Shown here: positions 31,761-40,585 of the stretch, in pieces | How the letters are laid out: every line of letters starts with the position of its first letter | Position numbering within the stretch: the stretch's first letter is position 1 | NCBI RefSeq assembly: GCF_900099645.1 | Contig: NZ_FMTL01000001.1 | Location: 682,001 to 746,000 of the forward strand | Origin: Pseudomonas peli | GTDB taxonomy: Bacteria > Pseudomonadota > Gammaproteobacteria > Pseudomonadales > Pseudomonadaceae | Direction of reading: 5' to 3' | DNA length: 64,000 nucleotides | Position numbers and translations under genes: made by a program | The notes under the pieces: model-generated | The model's input: only the letters and a program-made list of their open reading frames with translations | What the model was told of the DNA's origin: nothing | Database searches by the model: none

Positions 31761-32227
31761 TAACGTTAACCCAGCGTTAGCCAACGTTAGCCTGACTGCA
31801 TAGTTACACCAGCAACACCGGGCACCAAAGCCCTGCGCCAGTGGCGCTCAGCCTCACTATTGCTATGCTGAGTGAGCAGGCAAGGAGGCCATACGCATGA
31901 CCAAGACCACACCACCACGACTAGACCCCACCGCCCTGGCTGAGCTGCTGGAGCGCACGCGCCAAGACGTGAAGCGTTATCGTCTGTTGCATCCTGAGTG
32001 GTGCCGCCCCGTTGATGACACCAGCCCTGTACAACCAGACCAGCCCAACACGGCACCAGCTAAGCCGCGAGAGTGATCCCCTGATTGCTCAGGCCATCAC
32101 ATAGCTGAGAGCCACACCAAAGCCAGCACCAACCCAGCGGCATGGTGAAGGCACAGAGCATGGTCATCATGCCCAGCCAGCTCACACCAAACCCAGCGCT
32201 AACCCATCAGTAACCCAGCGTTAACCC
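31761..32227. repeat. AACCCAGCG repeats around the 59-aa gene
   Basis: AACCCAGCG occurs at 31768, 32131, 32190 and 32212, often extended to TAACCCAGCGTTAACCC. Partial copies (GCGTTAGCC, ACGTTAGCC) lie at 31774-31792. The repeats lie in the noncoding stretches before and after the small gene at 31897 and end about 60 bases before the cos-like motif at 32289. They could be a second origin or terminase-binding sites. Confidence 0.5.
31897..32076 (+). CDS. Small satellite protein, 59 aa
   Basis: A short gene with a strong AAGGAGG ribosome site nine bases before ATG 31897. The product has a helical core (LDPTALAELLERTRQDVKRY; RLLHPEWCRPVDD) and a Pro-rich tail. No family recognised. It stands alone between two repeat blocks. 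Confidence 0.55.
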   Translation: MTKTTPPRLDPTALAELLERTRQDVKRYRLLHPEWCRPVDDTSPVQPDQPNTAPAKPRE

Positions 32228-32637
32228 ACTGGGTTTGGCTATGCCCACCACCCACACAAAAGGTACTCCCGGACACCGCGGCCCCTGCGGGTAATTCGAG
32301 CCCCGCCGCCGGACTATGTACGAGTGTTTCATGCGCTGCCCGCTTCCGGTTCCTGGTGGCCCCGGAGGCTTCGCAAACACTGGCCGCAGCCCAACGCAGA
32401 ACCGGAACCGAAAACCCGTCCAAACCGCTCCGCTCGCAGCCAGGGAGGGGGAGGGTAAAAAGTCCGCGCTTTGCCTGCCTCCGAACGACGGGGGGAGCCT
32501 TTTTCTCACGTCTCCAAAATAATGGTTTTCAAAAGCGGTCTATCGAACCCAGAAAACAGGTCAACATAGTTGACCTATTTTTGTATCAGGCGCTTAATTC
32601 AGCCTAATTAGGTTTTAAACCAGCATCAGGGGCCGAC
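32077..32637. other. Noncoding late region of the satellite with cos-like motif and operator
   Basis: I see no gene in these 561 bases. In order they hold three AACCCAGCG repeats (32131-32227), a GC-rich block with GCGGCCCCTGCGGG running into TAATTCGAGCC (32278-32302), and a perfect inverted repeat AGGTCAAC-ATA-GTTGACCT (32558-32576). The motif GGGTAATTCGAGCC (32289-32302) matches 13 of 14 bases of the prophage cos region. The inverted repeat lies 62 bases before the next gene and is a candidate operator for the late genes. Confidence 0.55.
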
Positions 32638-32961
32638 ATGGAAACCAGCGCACGACCAACACGGGGCCGCCAAGCAGCCCCAACAAAACCCGAAATTAAC
32701 GAGGCTTTAGCGGGGGTTCGCCAGGAGGCAACAGCCGGCAATCTGTACGCGATGATCGCACTGATTTTTTCGGCGAAGTTTGACGAGCAGACATCAACGC
32801 TTAAGGCTCTGCGTGATGATGTGAGCGACCTAGCGCTGACCATCAAGGCCGACTCAATGCGCCGCTTGAATGCTCAGCTAATGGGTGAGTTTACCGGTGC
32901 AATCGACAGCCTCCGGGTGGCCATGCTTGCCGCTGCAGAAACCGCAGCCGCGAAACAGTAA
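32638..32961 (+). CDS. Hypothetical protein before the satellite capsid gene
   Basis: A 107-residue helical protein with a basic, disordered N-terminus (METSARPTRGRQAAPTKPE) and a coiled-coil-like body (FDEQTSTLKALRDDVSDLAL). It lies 159 bases upstream of the capsid gene on the same strand. A scaffold, size-determining or regulatory role is possible from position, but there is no direct evidence. Confidence 0.55.
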   Translation: METSARPTRGRQAAPTKPEINEALAGVRQEATAGNLYAMIALIFSAKFDEQTSTLKALRDDVSDLALTIKADSMRRLNAQLMGEFTGAIDSLRVAMLAAAETAAAKQ

Positions 32962-33120
32962 ATAGCACTCGATTGCCCGTGCGCGATGCCCGCGGCAGTC
33001 AAAACCCAAGGTAAGCCGCTCGCTACCTGGGTAGCTCTTCAATAAGCAGAGTGATTCTGTGGCGCGAAGATCAAGAGCACAGACGCCCAACGGCGAATTT
33101 GATTTTCAGAGGAATCAGCA

Positions 33121-34194
33121 ATGCCTGAAGTTATTGAAGTGGTACGCGATGGCCTTAAAAAGGTCGATGAAAAATTTACAGCTCAAATTTCCGAGCTGAA
33201 AAACCAGCTAGTAGACCTGGCTCAAAAAGGTCAAGGACTGACCCCAGGCGCTGGCGAGAATGCCACAGCCGCAAGCCAGTTCCTAAAGTCCGCCCAACTC
33301 GCAGCGATGATTCAGGGCGCTCCGAGCACTGGCCGAGTTGAGCTGAAAAGCGCTGCCGCCAATCAGAAAGCAGCCGTGACCAGTTCGACCTACAGCGTGC
33401 AACCTATGCGCGAACCTGGCCTGTTCAATAACCCGCAACGGCCGCTGACCCTGCTGGAAAGCATGGCAAGCCTAAAGGTTACGGCAGGCTCTTTTGAGTA
33501 TGTCCGCCTTAATGGCTACACCAACGCCGCCGCCGTGCAAGTTGCCGAAGGTGACGAAAAAGCCGAGGCCAGTGTGCCGAGTGTTTTGGTCACTGCGAAC
33601 ATCGCGACCATAGCCCACTGGACGCGCGCCTCGCTGCAGGTGCTTAGCGATGCGCCGGCGCTGAGTCAGCAACTCGACAATCTGCTGTCTTATGGCGTGC
33701 GCGCCAAGCTGGAGAACGAGCTGCTTAATGGCCCTGGAGGCTCTGGCCGCATTCATGGCTTGGTTCCGCAGGCTACCGCCTTCACTCCGACCGCTGGCGC
33801 TAAAGCTGCTGACGCAATCGGGGAAGCCAAGACCGCACTCGAGGCAGCGGGCTGGGTTCCGTCGCTGATCGTGATGAATCCTGCAGACTGGTTTGCTATT
33901 GCCAGTGAGCGCGCTGACTCAGGTGATGGCCAGTATGTCTTGGGTAGCCCCCGTGATCCGTCCGGCCCAAGCCTGTGGGGCGTGCCGGTAGTCACCACCC
34001 CAAGCCTTGCATCAGGCACCACCCTGGTACTGGATGCCGGCCAAGTAGCGTTGCTGGATCGTGAAAACGTGACCGTGATGGCGAGTCGTGAGGATGGCAC
34101 CAACTTCACCACAAACATGGTCACGCTACTGGCAGAAATGCGCGCCGGCCTGGCTGTGTTCTCGGCTGGGGCCGTGCTTAAGATCGTTGCTTAA
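33121..34194 (+). CDS. HK97-type major capsid protein of the satellite
   Basis: The 357-residue protein matches HK97 gp5-family capsid proteins. The N-terminal 50 residues (VVRDGLKKVDEKFTAQISEL) are a coiled coil like the delta scaffold domain, though shorter than in HK97. The core follows the family closely: ANIATIAHWTRASLQVLSDA, LENELLNGPGGSGRIHGLVP, LIVMNPADWFAIA, DPSGPSLWGVPVVTTPS and NMVTLLAEMRAGLAVFS. GAGGA precedes the ATG. The gene is intact and is the last gene before the right end. No protease, portal or terminase gene accompanies it, so other virion parts must come from elsewhere. Confidence 0.92.
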   Translation: MPEVIEVVRDGLKKVDEKFTAQISELKNQLVDLAQKGQGLTPGAGENATAASQFLKSAQLAAMIQGAPSTGRVELKSAAANQKAAVTSSTYSVQPMREPGLFNNPQRPLTLLESMASLKVTAGSFEYVRLNGYTNAAAVQVAEGDEKAEASVPSVLVTANIATIAHWTRASLQVLSDAPALSQQLDNLLSYGVRAKLENELLNGPGGSGRIHGLVPQATAFTPTAGAKAADAIGEAKTALEAAGWVPSLIVMNPADWFAIASERADSGDGQYVLGSPRDPSGPSLWGVPVVTTPSLASGTTLVLDAGQVALLDRENVTVMASREDGTNFTTNMVTLLAEMRAGLAVFSAGAVLKIVA

Positions 34195-34319
34195 GTGATA
34201 CCGCTGCCGGCGCGGCCCGAAAGGGAAGCCGGCCGGGCGTTAGTCGATGAGTGGCCCGCTCCAAGATAACCTTCGACAGCCGGCGCAACACTGGCGTTGG
34301 TGGCCGGCACCACCAAAAA
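34195..34319. other. Noncoding end of the satellite
   Basis: GC-rich inverted repeats (GCCGGCGCGGCCCG; GAAGCCGGCCGGGCG; GTGGCCGGCACCACC) follow the capsid stop codon. They may end transcription. No gene is visible. Confidence 0.3.
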
Positions 34320-34346
34320 TAGTGAGTAGATTTGTGAGTAGATCGA
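34320..34346. repeat. Integrase arm-type sites, right end of the satellite
   Basis: GTGAGTAGAT occurs twice in direct orientation (34322, 34334). The block 34322-34346 is identical over 25 bases to 24854-24878 at the left end. Confidence 0.65.
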
Positions 34347-34398
34347 AAACCGAACAGATCAACAACCCAGTAATAAAGGCACTTTAGGCGCTTGGTTC

Positions 34399-34418
34399 GA
34401 GTCTCCCCCGGGCACCAT
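34399..34418 (+). other. tRNA 3'-end copy, right attachment site
   Basis: TTCGAGTCTCCCCCGGGCAC, then CAT, reads as a T-loop, 3' acceptor strand and CCA of a tRNA, possibly tRNA-Leu. The bases before it do not form a T stem, so only the end is present. A similar copy lies at 24721-24741. The intact tRNA gene should lie left of the window, next to the prophage's far end. Confidence 0.55.
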
Positions 34419-34428
34419 AGATTCGAAG

Positions 34429-34456
34429 AAAGGCCTTGAGATTCAAGGCCTTTTTT
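34429..34456 (+). terminator. Terminator beyond the right attachment site
   Basis: The stem AAGGCCTTGA/TCAAGGCCTT is followed by TTTT. It was probably the terminator of the tRNA target before integration. It shares TTTTTTATTGCC with the hairpin at 24783-24814. Confidence 0.75.
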
Positions 34457-34778
34457 ATTGCCTACGAAAAAGCCGGGCGCATGCAGATGCGACCTCTTTC
34501 TCACGCGCAAACGCGACATAAAGGCACACTCAACGCGCCGCAGAAAACACCTGAACCCCAGCAATTACATGCCCTGCACGGGCTTGGCATTTGCCGGGAA
34601 GTTGGCGTAAAGTCTGCCCCACTGTGTTTGCATGGGTCGCCGAAAATCGTGACCTGGTGCAGTAGATCATCCAGATCCGCTACATCCCGCTCGACGTCGC
34701 CTGCCACCTTGCAACCAGTATTCAGCCCCTCATGTCGAGTAGCGGCTGTCATCAACTCAAGGTTCAAGGAAATACATC

Positions 34779-34991
34779 ATGTCGAATCGTCAGAACGGTA
34801 CCGTGAAGTGGTTTAACGACGAGAAAGGTTTTGGCTTTATCACGCCAGAAAGCGGTCCGGATCTGTTCGTGCACTTCCGCGCGATCCAAGGCAACGGCTT
34901 CAAGAGCCTGAAAGAAGGTCAGAAAGTCAGCTTTATCGCGGTGCAAGGCCAGAAAGGCATGCAGGCTGACGAAGTACAAATCCAGGAATAA
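34779..34991 (+). CDS. Cold-shock protein, CspA family
   Basis: The 70-residue protein carries both RNA-binding motifs of the cold-shock domain, [20 protein letters not shown] (RNP1) and LFVHFRAI (RNP2). Such proteins bind single-stranded RNA and act as RNA chaperones in the cytoplasm. Over 300 noncoding bases separate it from the satellite junction, leaving room for the long leader typical of csp mRNAs. A terminator follows. It is the first chromosomal gene right of the elements. Confidence 0.92.
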   Translation: MSNRQNGTVKWFNDEKGFGFITPESGPDLFVHFRAIQGNGFKSLKEGQKVSFIAVQGQKGMQADEVQIQE

Positions 34992-35011
34992 TCCTGCCGC
35001 TTTGAAGAACC

Positions 35012-35036
35012 CCTGATGGCAACATCAGGGGTTTTT
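35012..35036 (+). terminator. Terminator of the cold-shock gene
   Basis: The stem CCCCTGATG/CATCAGGGG is followed by TTTTTT. Confidence 0.9.
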
Positions 35037-35184
35037 TGTGCCTTGTTATCCATGATGACCATCCTTGGGAGCCGTCACTGGACAAGGCTAAAAATGATTA
35101 CCGATCATTTTTTATGGCCGACCAGCCCCACGGATGCCTTATTGTTGCCGCCATTCCGCCAGCCGAATAACTAAAGAGCCGACC

Positions 35185-35679
35185 ATGCCGAAACACCTGC
35201 TGCGCCCGCAGGGTGAATTCCCCAGCGCCGGGCTGCACCGCCGCCTCGCTGCGATGTTTTATGACTTTCTGCTGTGCATCGCACTGCTGATCGTCGTGAC
35301 CTTTATCTACAAGCTGATCCTGATGGGTTTCTACGGCGAGGCGCAGCTCAAGCAGATGTCCGACGCTGGCGCTCTGGATGGCGATCCTCTGCTCTCGACT
35401 CTGCTGTTTCTCAGCCTGTTTGGCTTCTTCGCCAAGTTCTGGACGCATAACGGCCAGACACTGGGCATGCAGGTGTGGGGCCTGCGCATTCAGAATCCCG
35501 ACGGTACGGCGATCAGCCTATGGCAGGCATTGCTGCGTTTTCTGGTTGCCATCGGCTCCTGGCTACTGCTGGGCCTGGGCTTTTTCTGGGTGCTTTGGGA
35601 TAAAGAAAAGCGCAGCTGGCATGACATCTACTCGGACAGCCAGGTGATTCAACTGCCGAAGAACATCCACAAGAAGTAA
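35185..35679 (+). CDS. RDD-family membrane protein
   Basis: The 164-residue protein has the RDD signature near the N-terminus (GLHRRLAAMFYDFLLCIALL). Further membrane helices are DPLLSTLLFLSLFGFFAKFW and LLRFLVAIGSWLLLGLGFFW. A characteristic LGMQVWGLRI precedes the last helix. RDD proteins sit in the inner membrane; some take part in ion exchange, but the role here is open. ATG 35185 starts the conserved part, so the 17 upstream codons of the longer frame were dropped. It converges on lptG with a shared terminator. Confidence 0.85.
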   Translation: MPKHLLRPQGEFPSAGLHRRLAAMFYDFLLCIALLIVVTFIYKLILMGFYGEAQLKQMSDAGALDGDPLLSTLLFLSLFGFFAKFWTHNGQTLGMQVWGLRIQNPDGTAISLWQALLRFLVAIGSWLLLGLGFFWVLWDKEKRSWHDIYSDSQVIQLPKNIHKK

Positions 35680-35691
35680 CTCGCAGGTACA

Positions 35692-35733
35692 AAAAAGCCG
35701 GCGTACACACTGGGTGTACGCCGGCTTTTTTAC
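35692..35733. terminator. Bidirectional terminator between RDD gene and lptG
   Basis: The perfect stem AAAGCCGGCGTACAC/GTGTACGCCGGCTTT has an A-run on one side and a T-run on the other, so it can end transcription from both directions. Confidence 0.92.
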
Positions 35734-35740
35734 GCCTGAA

Positions 35741-36802
35741 TCAACCGGCGCGGCGCAGCAACCAGACGCCGGCCAGCGCGCAGATACCGGCTGGAATCAA
35801 CACCGCCAGCAGCGGCGAGAAGCCGAACACCAGGCTCGACGGGCCGAGCAAGTCCTGGCTGATCTTGAACACGAAACCCACCAGCACCCCGGTAAACACC
35901 CGCTGCCCCAAAGTCACAGAGCGCAGCGGGCCGAAGATAAAGGAAATCGCCATCAGCACCAGCGCCGCCGTCACCAGCGGCTGCAGCACCTTGGTCCAGA
36001 ACGACAACCAGTACTGACTGTTATTCAGCCCCTGCTCGGCCAGGTAGTGGATATAGCTCCACAACCCAGTCATCGACAGCGCATCAGGTGCCAGGACCAC
36101 GGTACCAAGCAGCTGCGGCGTCAACTCGACATCCCAGCGCTCATTGTCCTGCTTGATGACCTCACTGCTGCGCTCACGGAAGTACGTGGTTGCAACATCT
36201 TCCAACTGCCAGTGATCACCCTGGTACTGCGCACGTCGAGCGAAGCTGGAGGACTGCATACGCTTGTGGTCGTCGAAGCGGTAGCGAGTCACCCCGAGCA
36301 GCACGCCATTGGGCTGCACGGCGTTGATGTGCACATATTCCTGCCCCTGGCGATGCCACAGGCCACGCTTGGCGCTCTGTGCTTCGCCGCCGCCTTGGGC
36401 CATGGCGCGACTGGCCTGAGCCTGATTTTCGCTGTAAGGCGCCAGGTACTCGCCAATCAGCACGCCGACCAGCATCAGCACCAGCATCGGCTTCATCACC
36501 GCCCAGACAATCCGCCCGATCGATACACCCGCCGCACGCATGATGGTCAGCTCGCTGTTACTGGCCAGCGAGCCCAACCCGATCAAACAGCCAATCAAGG
36601 CGGCCATCGGCAACATTTCATAAATTCGCCGCGGTGACGTCAGCAGCACATACCCCAGGGCATCAAGCAGGCCGTAGTTGCCTTCGACATCCCCCAGCTC
36701 ATCGATAAAGGCAAACAGCAGTGCCAGACCGACGATGATGCCTAGCACAGCAAGAATGGCGACAAACACCTGTGCGCCGATGTAGCGATCCAACTTAACC
36801 AC
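35741..36802 (-). CDS. lptG: LPS export permease LptG
   Basis: The 353-residue protein is one of the two membrane subunits of the LptB2FG transporter, which extracts lipopolysaccharide from the inner membrane and drives it along the Lpt bridge. It has six predicted membrane helices, three before (VFVAILAVLGIIVGLALLFA) and three after a periplasmic beta-jellyroll-like domain. The start is GTG 36802 (VVKLDRYIGAQ), overlapping the lptF stop by eight bases. Order lptF-lptG is standard. Confidence 0.95.
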   Translation of the reverse strand: MVKLDRYIGAQVFVAILAVLGIIVGLALLFAFIDELGDVEGNYGLLDALGYVLLTSPRRIYEMLPMAALIGCLIGLGSLASNSELTIMRAAGVSIGRIVWAVMKPMLVLMLVGVLIGEYLAPYSENQAQASRAMAQGGGEAQSAKRGLWHRQGQEYVHINAVQPNGVLLGVTRYRFDDHKRMQSSSFARRAQYQGDHWQLEDVATTYFRERSSEVIKQDNERWDVELTPQLLGTVVLAPDALSMTGLWSYIHYLAEQGLNNSQYWLSFWTKVLQPLVTAALVLMAISFIFGPLRSVTLGQRVFTGVLVGFVFKISQDLLGPSSLVFGFSPLLAVLIPAGICALAGVWLLRRAG

Positions 36803-37916
36803 GGGCCACCTCCAACGCCACACGACGGGCCGCCCAGCGCAAGCGCAACGGCTCCCAATACAGCAACAGCAGCCCGATCAATGCGAACAGCCCATGCACC
36901 CACCACAAGCCCAGGGCTGCGGGGATCTTTTCTTTATCCAAAGCACCGCGCGCGCCAATCAGCAGCGCCAGGTAAGCCATGTACAGCAGAATGGCCGGCA
37001 ACAGCTTGAGAAAGCGCCCCTGCCGTGGGTTAACCCGCGACAGAGGCACGGCCAGCAGAGTGACGACAAAGACCAGTACTGGAATCGACAAACGCCACTG
37101 CAGCTCAGACTGCATACGCGGCTTGTCGCTGCCAATTAGCTCGCGCGTAGGCATGGCCTCGCGGTCGGTGATTTCCACTGCCACTTCCGGCTTGGGCAAT
37201 AGCACGCCGTAGGTTTCGTACTGGATGGCGCGGTAGTCCGCCTGGCCAGGGTTACCGTCATAGCGGTAGCCATTTTCCAGAATCAGGTAGCGACTGCCGT
37301 CCGCTTGAATCTCCTGGCGGCCGGATTCAGCCACCAGCACGGAGATACCACGCTCCTTATCACCACTGCTGGACAGCTGCTTCTCAGAGATAAACACCCC
37401 AGCCAGCGAGCCGCGGTCCTCGGACAACTCCTCGGTGTAGGTCACCCGCGAGCCATTCTTCATCGACTGAAAACGCCCAGGCTCCAGGGTATCCAGCTCC
37501 GTCATGGCGCTCTGCTGGTTCAAAATCCGCGCCACATGCTCAATGCCTTGCGGTGCCAGTCCCAGGCTCAACCAGCCAGCCAGCAGTGCCACCAGGGTTG
37601 CGGGCGCCAGGCTGTAGGCAAACAAGCGTTGCTGGCTCATGCCGGTGGCCGACAACACGGTCATCTCGCTGTCGAGGTACATGCGGCCATACGCCAGCAG
37701 GATGCCGAGAAACAACGCCAGCGGCAGGATCAGCTGCAAAAAACCAGGAATGCGGTACGCCATGATCAGCAGCAGCACACCGGGATCGAGCAACCCTTGC
37801 GCTGCCTGAGCCAGGTAACGGATAAAACGGCCACTCATAATGATGACCAGCAGCACCGCGCTCACGGCACTCAGGGTCAACAACACTTCACGGGACAGAT
37901 AACGGAAGACGATCAA
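36795..37916 (-). CDS. lptF: LPS export permease LptF
   Basis: The 373-residue partner of LptG, with six membrane helices (LLTLSAVSAVLLVIIMSGRF near the N-terminus) and a periplasmic domain between helices 3 and 4. The N-terminus IVFRYLSREVLLTLSAVSAV matches LptF. I chose the TTG at 37916, which has GGAG eight bases upstream, over the GTG at 37925, which has no space for the same site. It is divergent from pepA, with about 140 noncoding bases between them. Confidence 0.94.
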   Translation of the reverse strand: MIVFRYLSREVLLTLSAVSAVLLVIIMSGRFIRYLAQAAQGLLDPGVLLLIMAYRIPGFLQLILPLALFLGILLAYGRMYLDSEMTVLSATGMSQQRLFAYSLAPATLVALLAGWLSLGLAPQGIEHVARILNQQSAMTELDTLEPGRFQSMKNGSRVTYTEELSEDRGSLAGVFISEKQLSSSGDKERGISVLVAESGRQEIQADGSRYLILENGYRYDGNPGQADYRAIQYETYGVLLPKPEVAVEITDREAMPTRELIGSDKPRMQSELQWRLSIPVLVFVVTLLAVPLSRVNPRQGRFLKLLPAILLYMAYLALLIGARGALDKEKIPAALGLWWVHGLFALIGLLLLYWEPLRLRWAARRVALEVARG

Positions 37917-38011
37917 ACCAGACACTCCAGGGTTGTCAGGCTCAGGCGGCTAAGATCAAACTAGCCGCACTGCTTGCCGGCTCGCCCAACTGGCGAACCA
38001 TCGAAAAATAG

Positions 38012-39550
<1,539 letters not shown>

Positions 39551-39565
39551 GTTCCGGGCGAATTA

Positions 39566-39628
39566 GTAGGAGCGGTGTTAACCGCGATTGACTGGTAAGC
39601 TGCGCGCCTGTCAGCAAGCCGCTCCTGC
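39566..39628. repeat. REP-type palindromic element
   Basis: GTAGGAGCGG at 39566 and its near inverse CCGCTCCTGC at 39619 enclose GTTAACCGCG and a loop. This is the Pseudomonas REP pattern, usually found between genes where it can form a hairpin. It lies between pepA and holC. Confidence 0.6.
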
Positions 39629-39651
39629 AACTAACGCCAAACCGTGCCGTC

Positions 39652-40071
39652 ATGCCCCGAATAGAATTCTATGTACTGTCTACTGCCGTGCCGGCCGAGC
39701 GCCTGCGCGCAGCCTGCCAGCTGGCGATGAAAGCCTGGCGCGCCGGCCTGCCGGTGTTTCTGCGCGGCAGCGATGCGCAGCAATGCAGCGAGGTGGATGA
39801 ACTGTTGTGGCGTTTCAAGGCGGAAAGCTTTGTGCCGCACAGCCTCTACCAGGATGACGCGCACGCACCGGTGGTGATTGGCCAGGACGAAGAACCCAGC
39901 AGCACTCAGGGCGTGCTGATCAACCTCGGCAGCACCCTTTCACCCCAGGTCGAGCGCTTTAGCCGGGTGATTGAAATCGTCAACCAGGAACCCGACCTGC
40001 TGACCGCCTGCCGGGAGAATTTCCGCAGCTACCGGCAGCGCGGGTATGATCCCAAACGAGTCGAACTCTAG
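39652..40071 (+). CDS. holC: DNA polymerase III subunit chi
   Basis: The 139-residue protein matches HolC: RIEFYVLSTAVPAERLRAAC, then VDELLWRFKAESFVPHSLYQ and GVLINLGSTLSP. Chi links the clamp loader (through psi) to single-stranded DNA binding protein on the lagging strand. The neighbours pepA and valS are the usual ones in Pseudomonas. Confidence 0.93.
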   Translation: MPRIEFYVLSTAVPAERLRAACQLAMKAWRAGLPVFLRGSDAQQCSEVDELLWRFKAESFVPHSLYQDDAHAPVVIGQDEEPSSTQGVLINLGSTLSPQVERFSRVIEIVNQEPDLLTACRENFRSYRQRGYDPKRVEL

Positions 40072-40080
40072 TTGCACAGT

Positions 40081-40473
40081 ATGGACACCCCAAAACCGCC
40101 GCAAAAACCCGCCCAACTGCTGAACGACCTGGAGTCGATCCGCCAACTGCTGGGCGATGAAAACCTCGAACCACCGCTGCTGGTCGACTCGCTCGACCCG
40201 GATAGCATCCCCCTGCTCTCGGAGATCGTCACTCCACCGCCCATGGCCGCAGCTGTCGCACCTATTGCTCCAGCCGTGCCAACCCTGCGTGAAACCGTCA
40301 ACCAGAGCGTCAGTCGCGACAGCGAGATGAACCGCCTGGATAGCGAACTGCGCGCTGCAGCCCAGTTGATCCTGCAGGATGTGATCGACGATTTCGTGCC
40401 GCAGATCGAGGCCGAGCTGAAACGCCGCCTGGATGCGCGCCTGACGCGACTGCTTCCGCCGCGTCGTCCGTAA
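40081..40473 (+). CDS. Conserved hypothetical protein between holC and valS
   Basis: A 130-residue protein with a Pro-rich, acidic N-terminal half ([20 protein letters not shown]) and a helical C-terminal half ([20 protein letters not shown]). Its position is conserved in Pseudomonas as I recall. It may work with the DNA polymerase III accessory proteins, but no function is established. ATG 40081 was chosen over TTG 40072; neither has a good ribosome site. Confidence 0.75.
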   Translation: MDTPKPPQKPAQLLNDLESIRQLLGDENLEPPLLVDSLDPDSIPLLSEIVTPPPMAAAVAPIAPAVPTLRETVNQSVSRDSEMNRLDSELRAAAQLILQDVIDDFVPQIEAELKRRLDARLTRLLPPRRP

Positions 40474-40585
40474 CCACACGCACGCCCACCAGTCAGCCAC
40501 ACCACGCGCGCCCTTACGTCATATAGGCCATCCCCGCTATACTTGCCGGCTTTTCCGTCTAGCCGTCATAAGGGTCCCGCCGCGC

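Noticed and set aside
35714..36637. A 307-codon plus-strand frame over lptG
   Set aside because: It is antisense to lptG and rich in Gln, His and Arg, the typical shadow composition.
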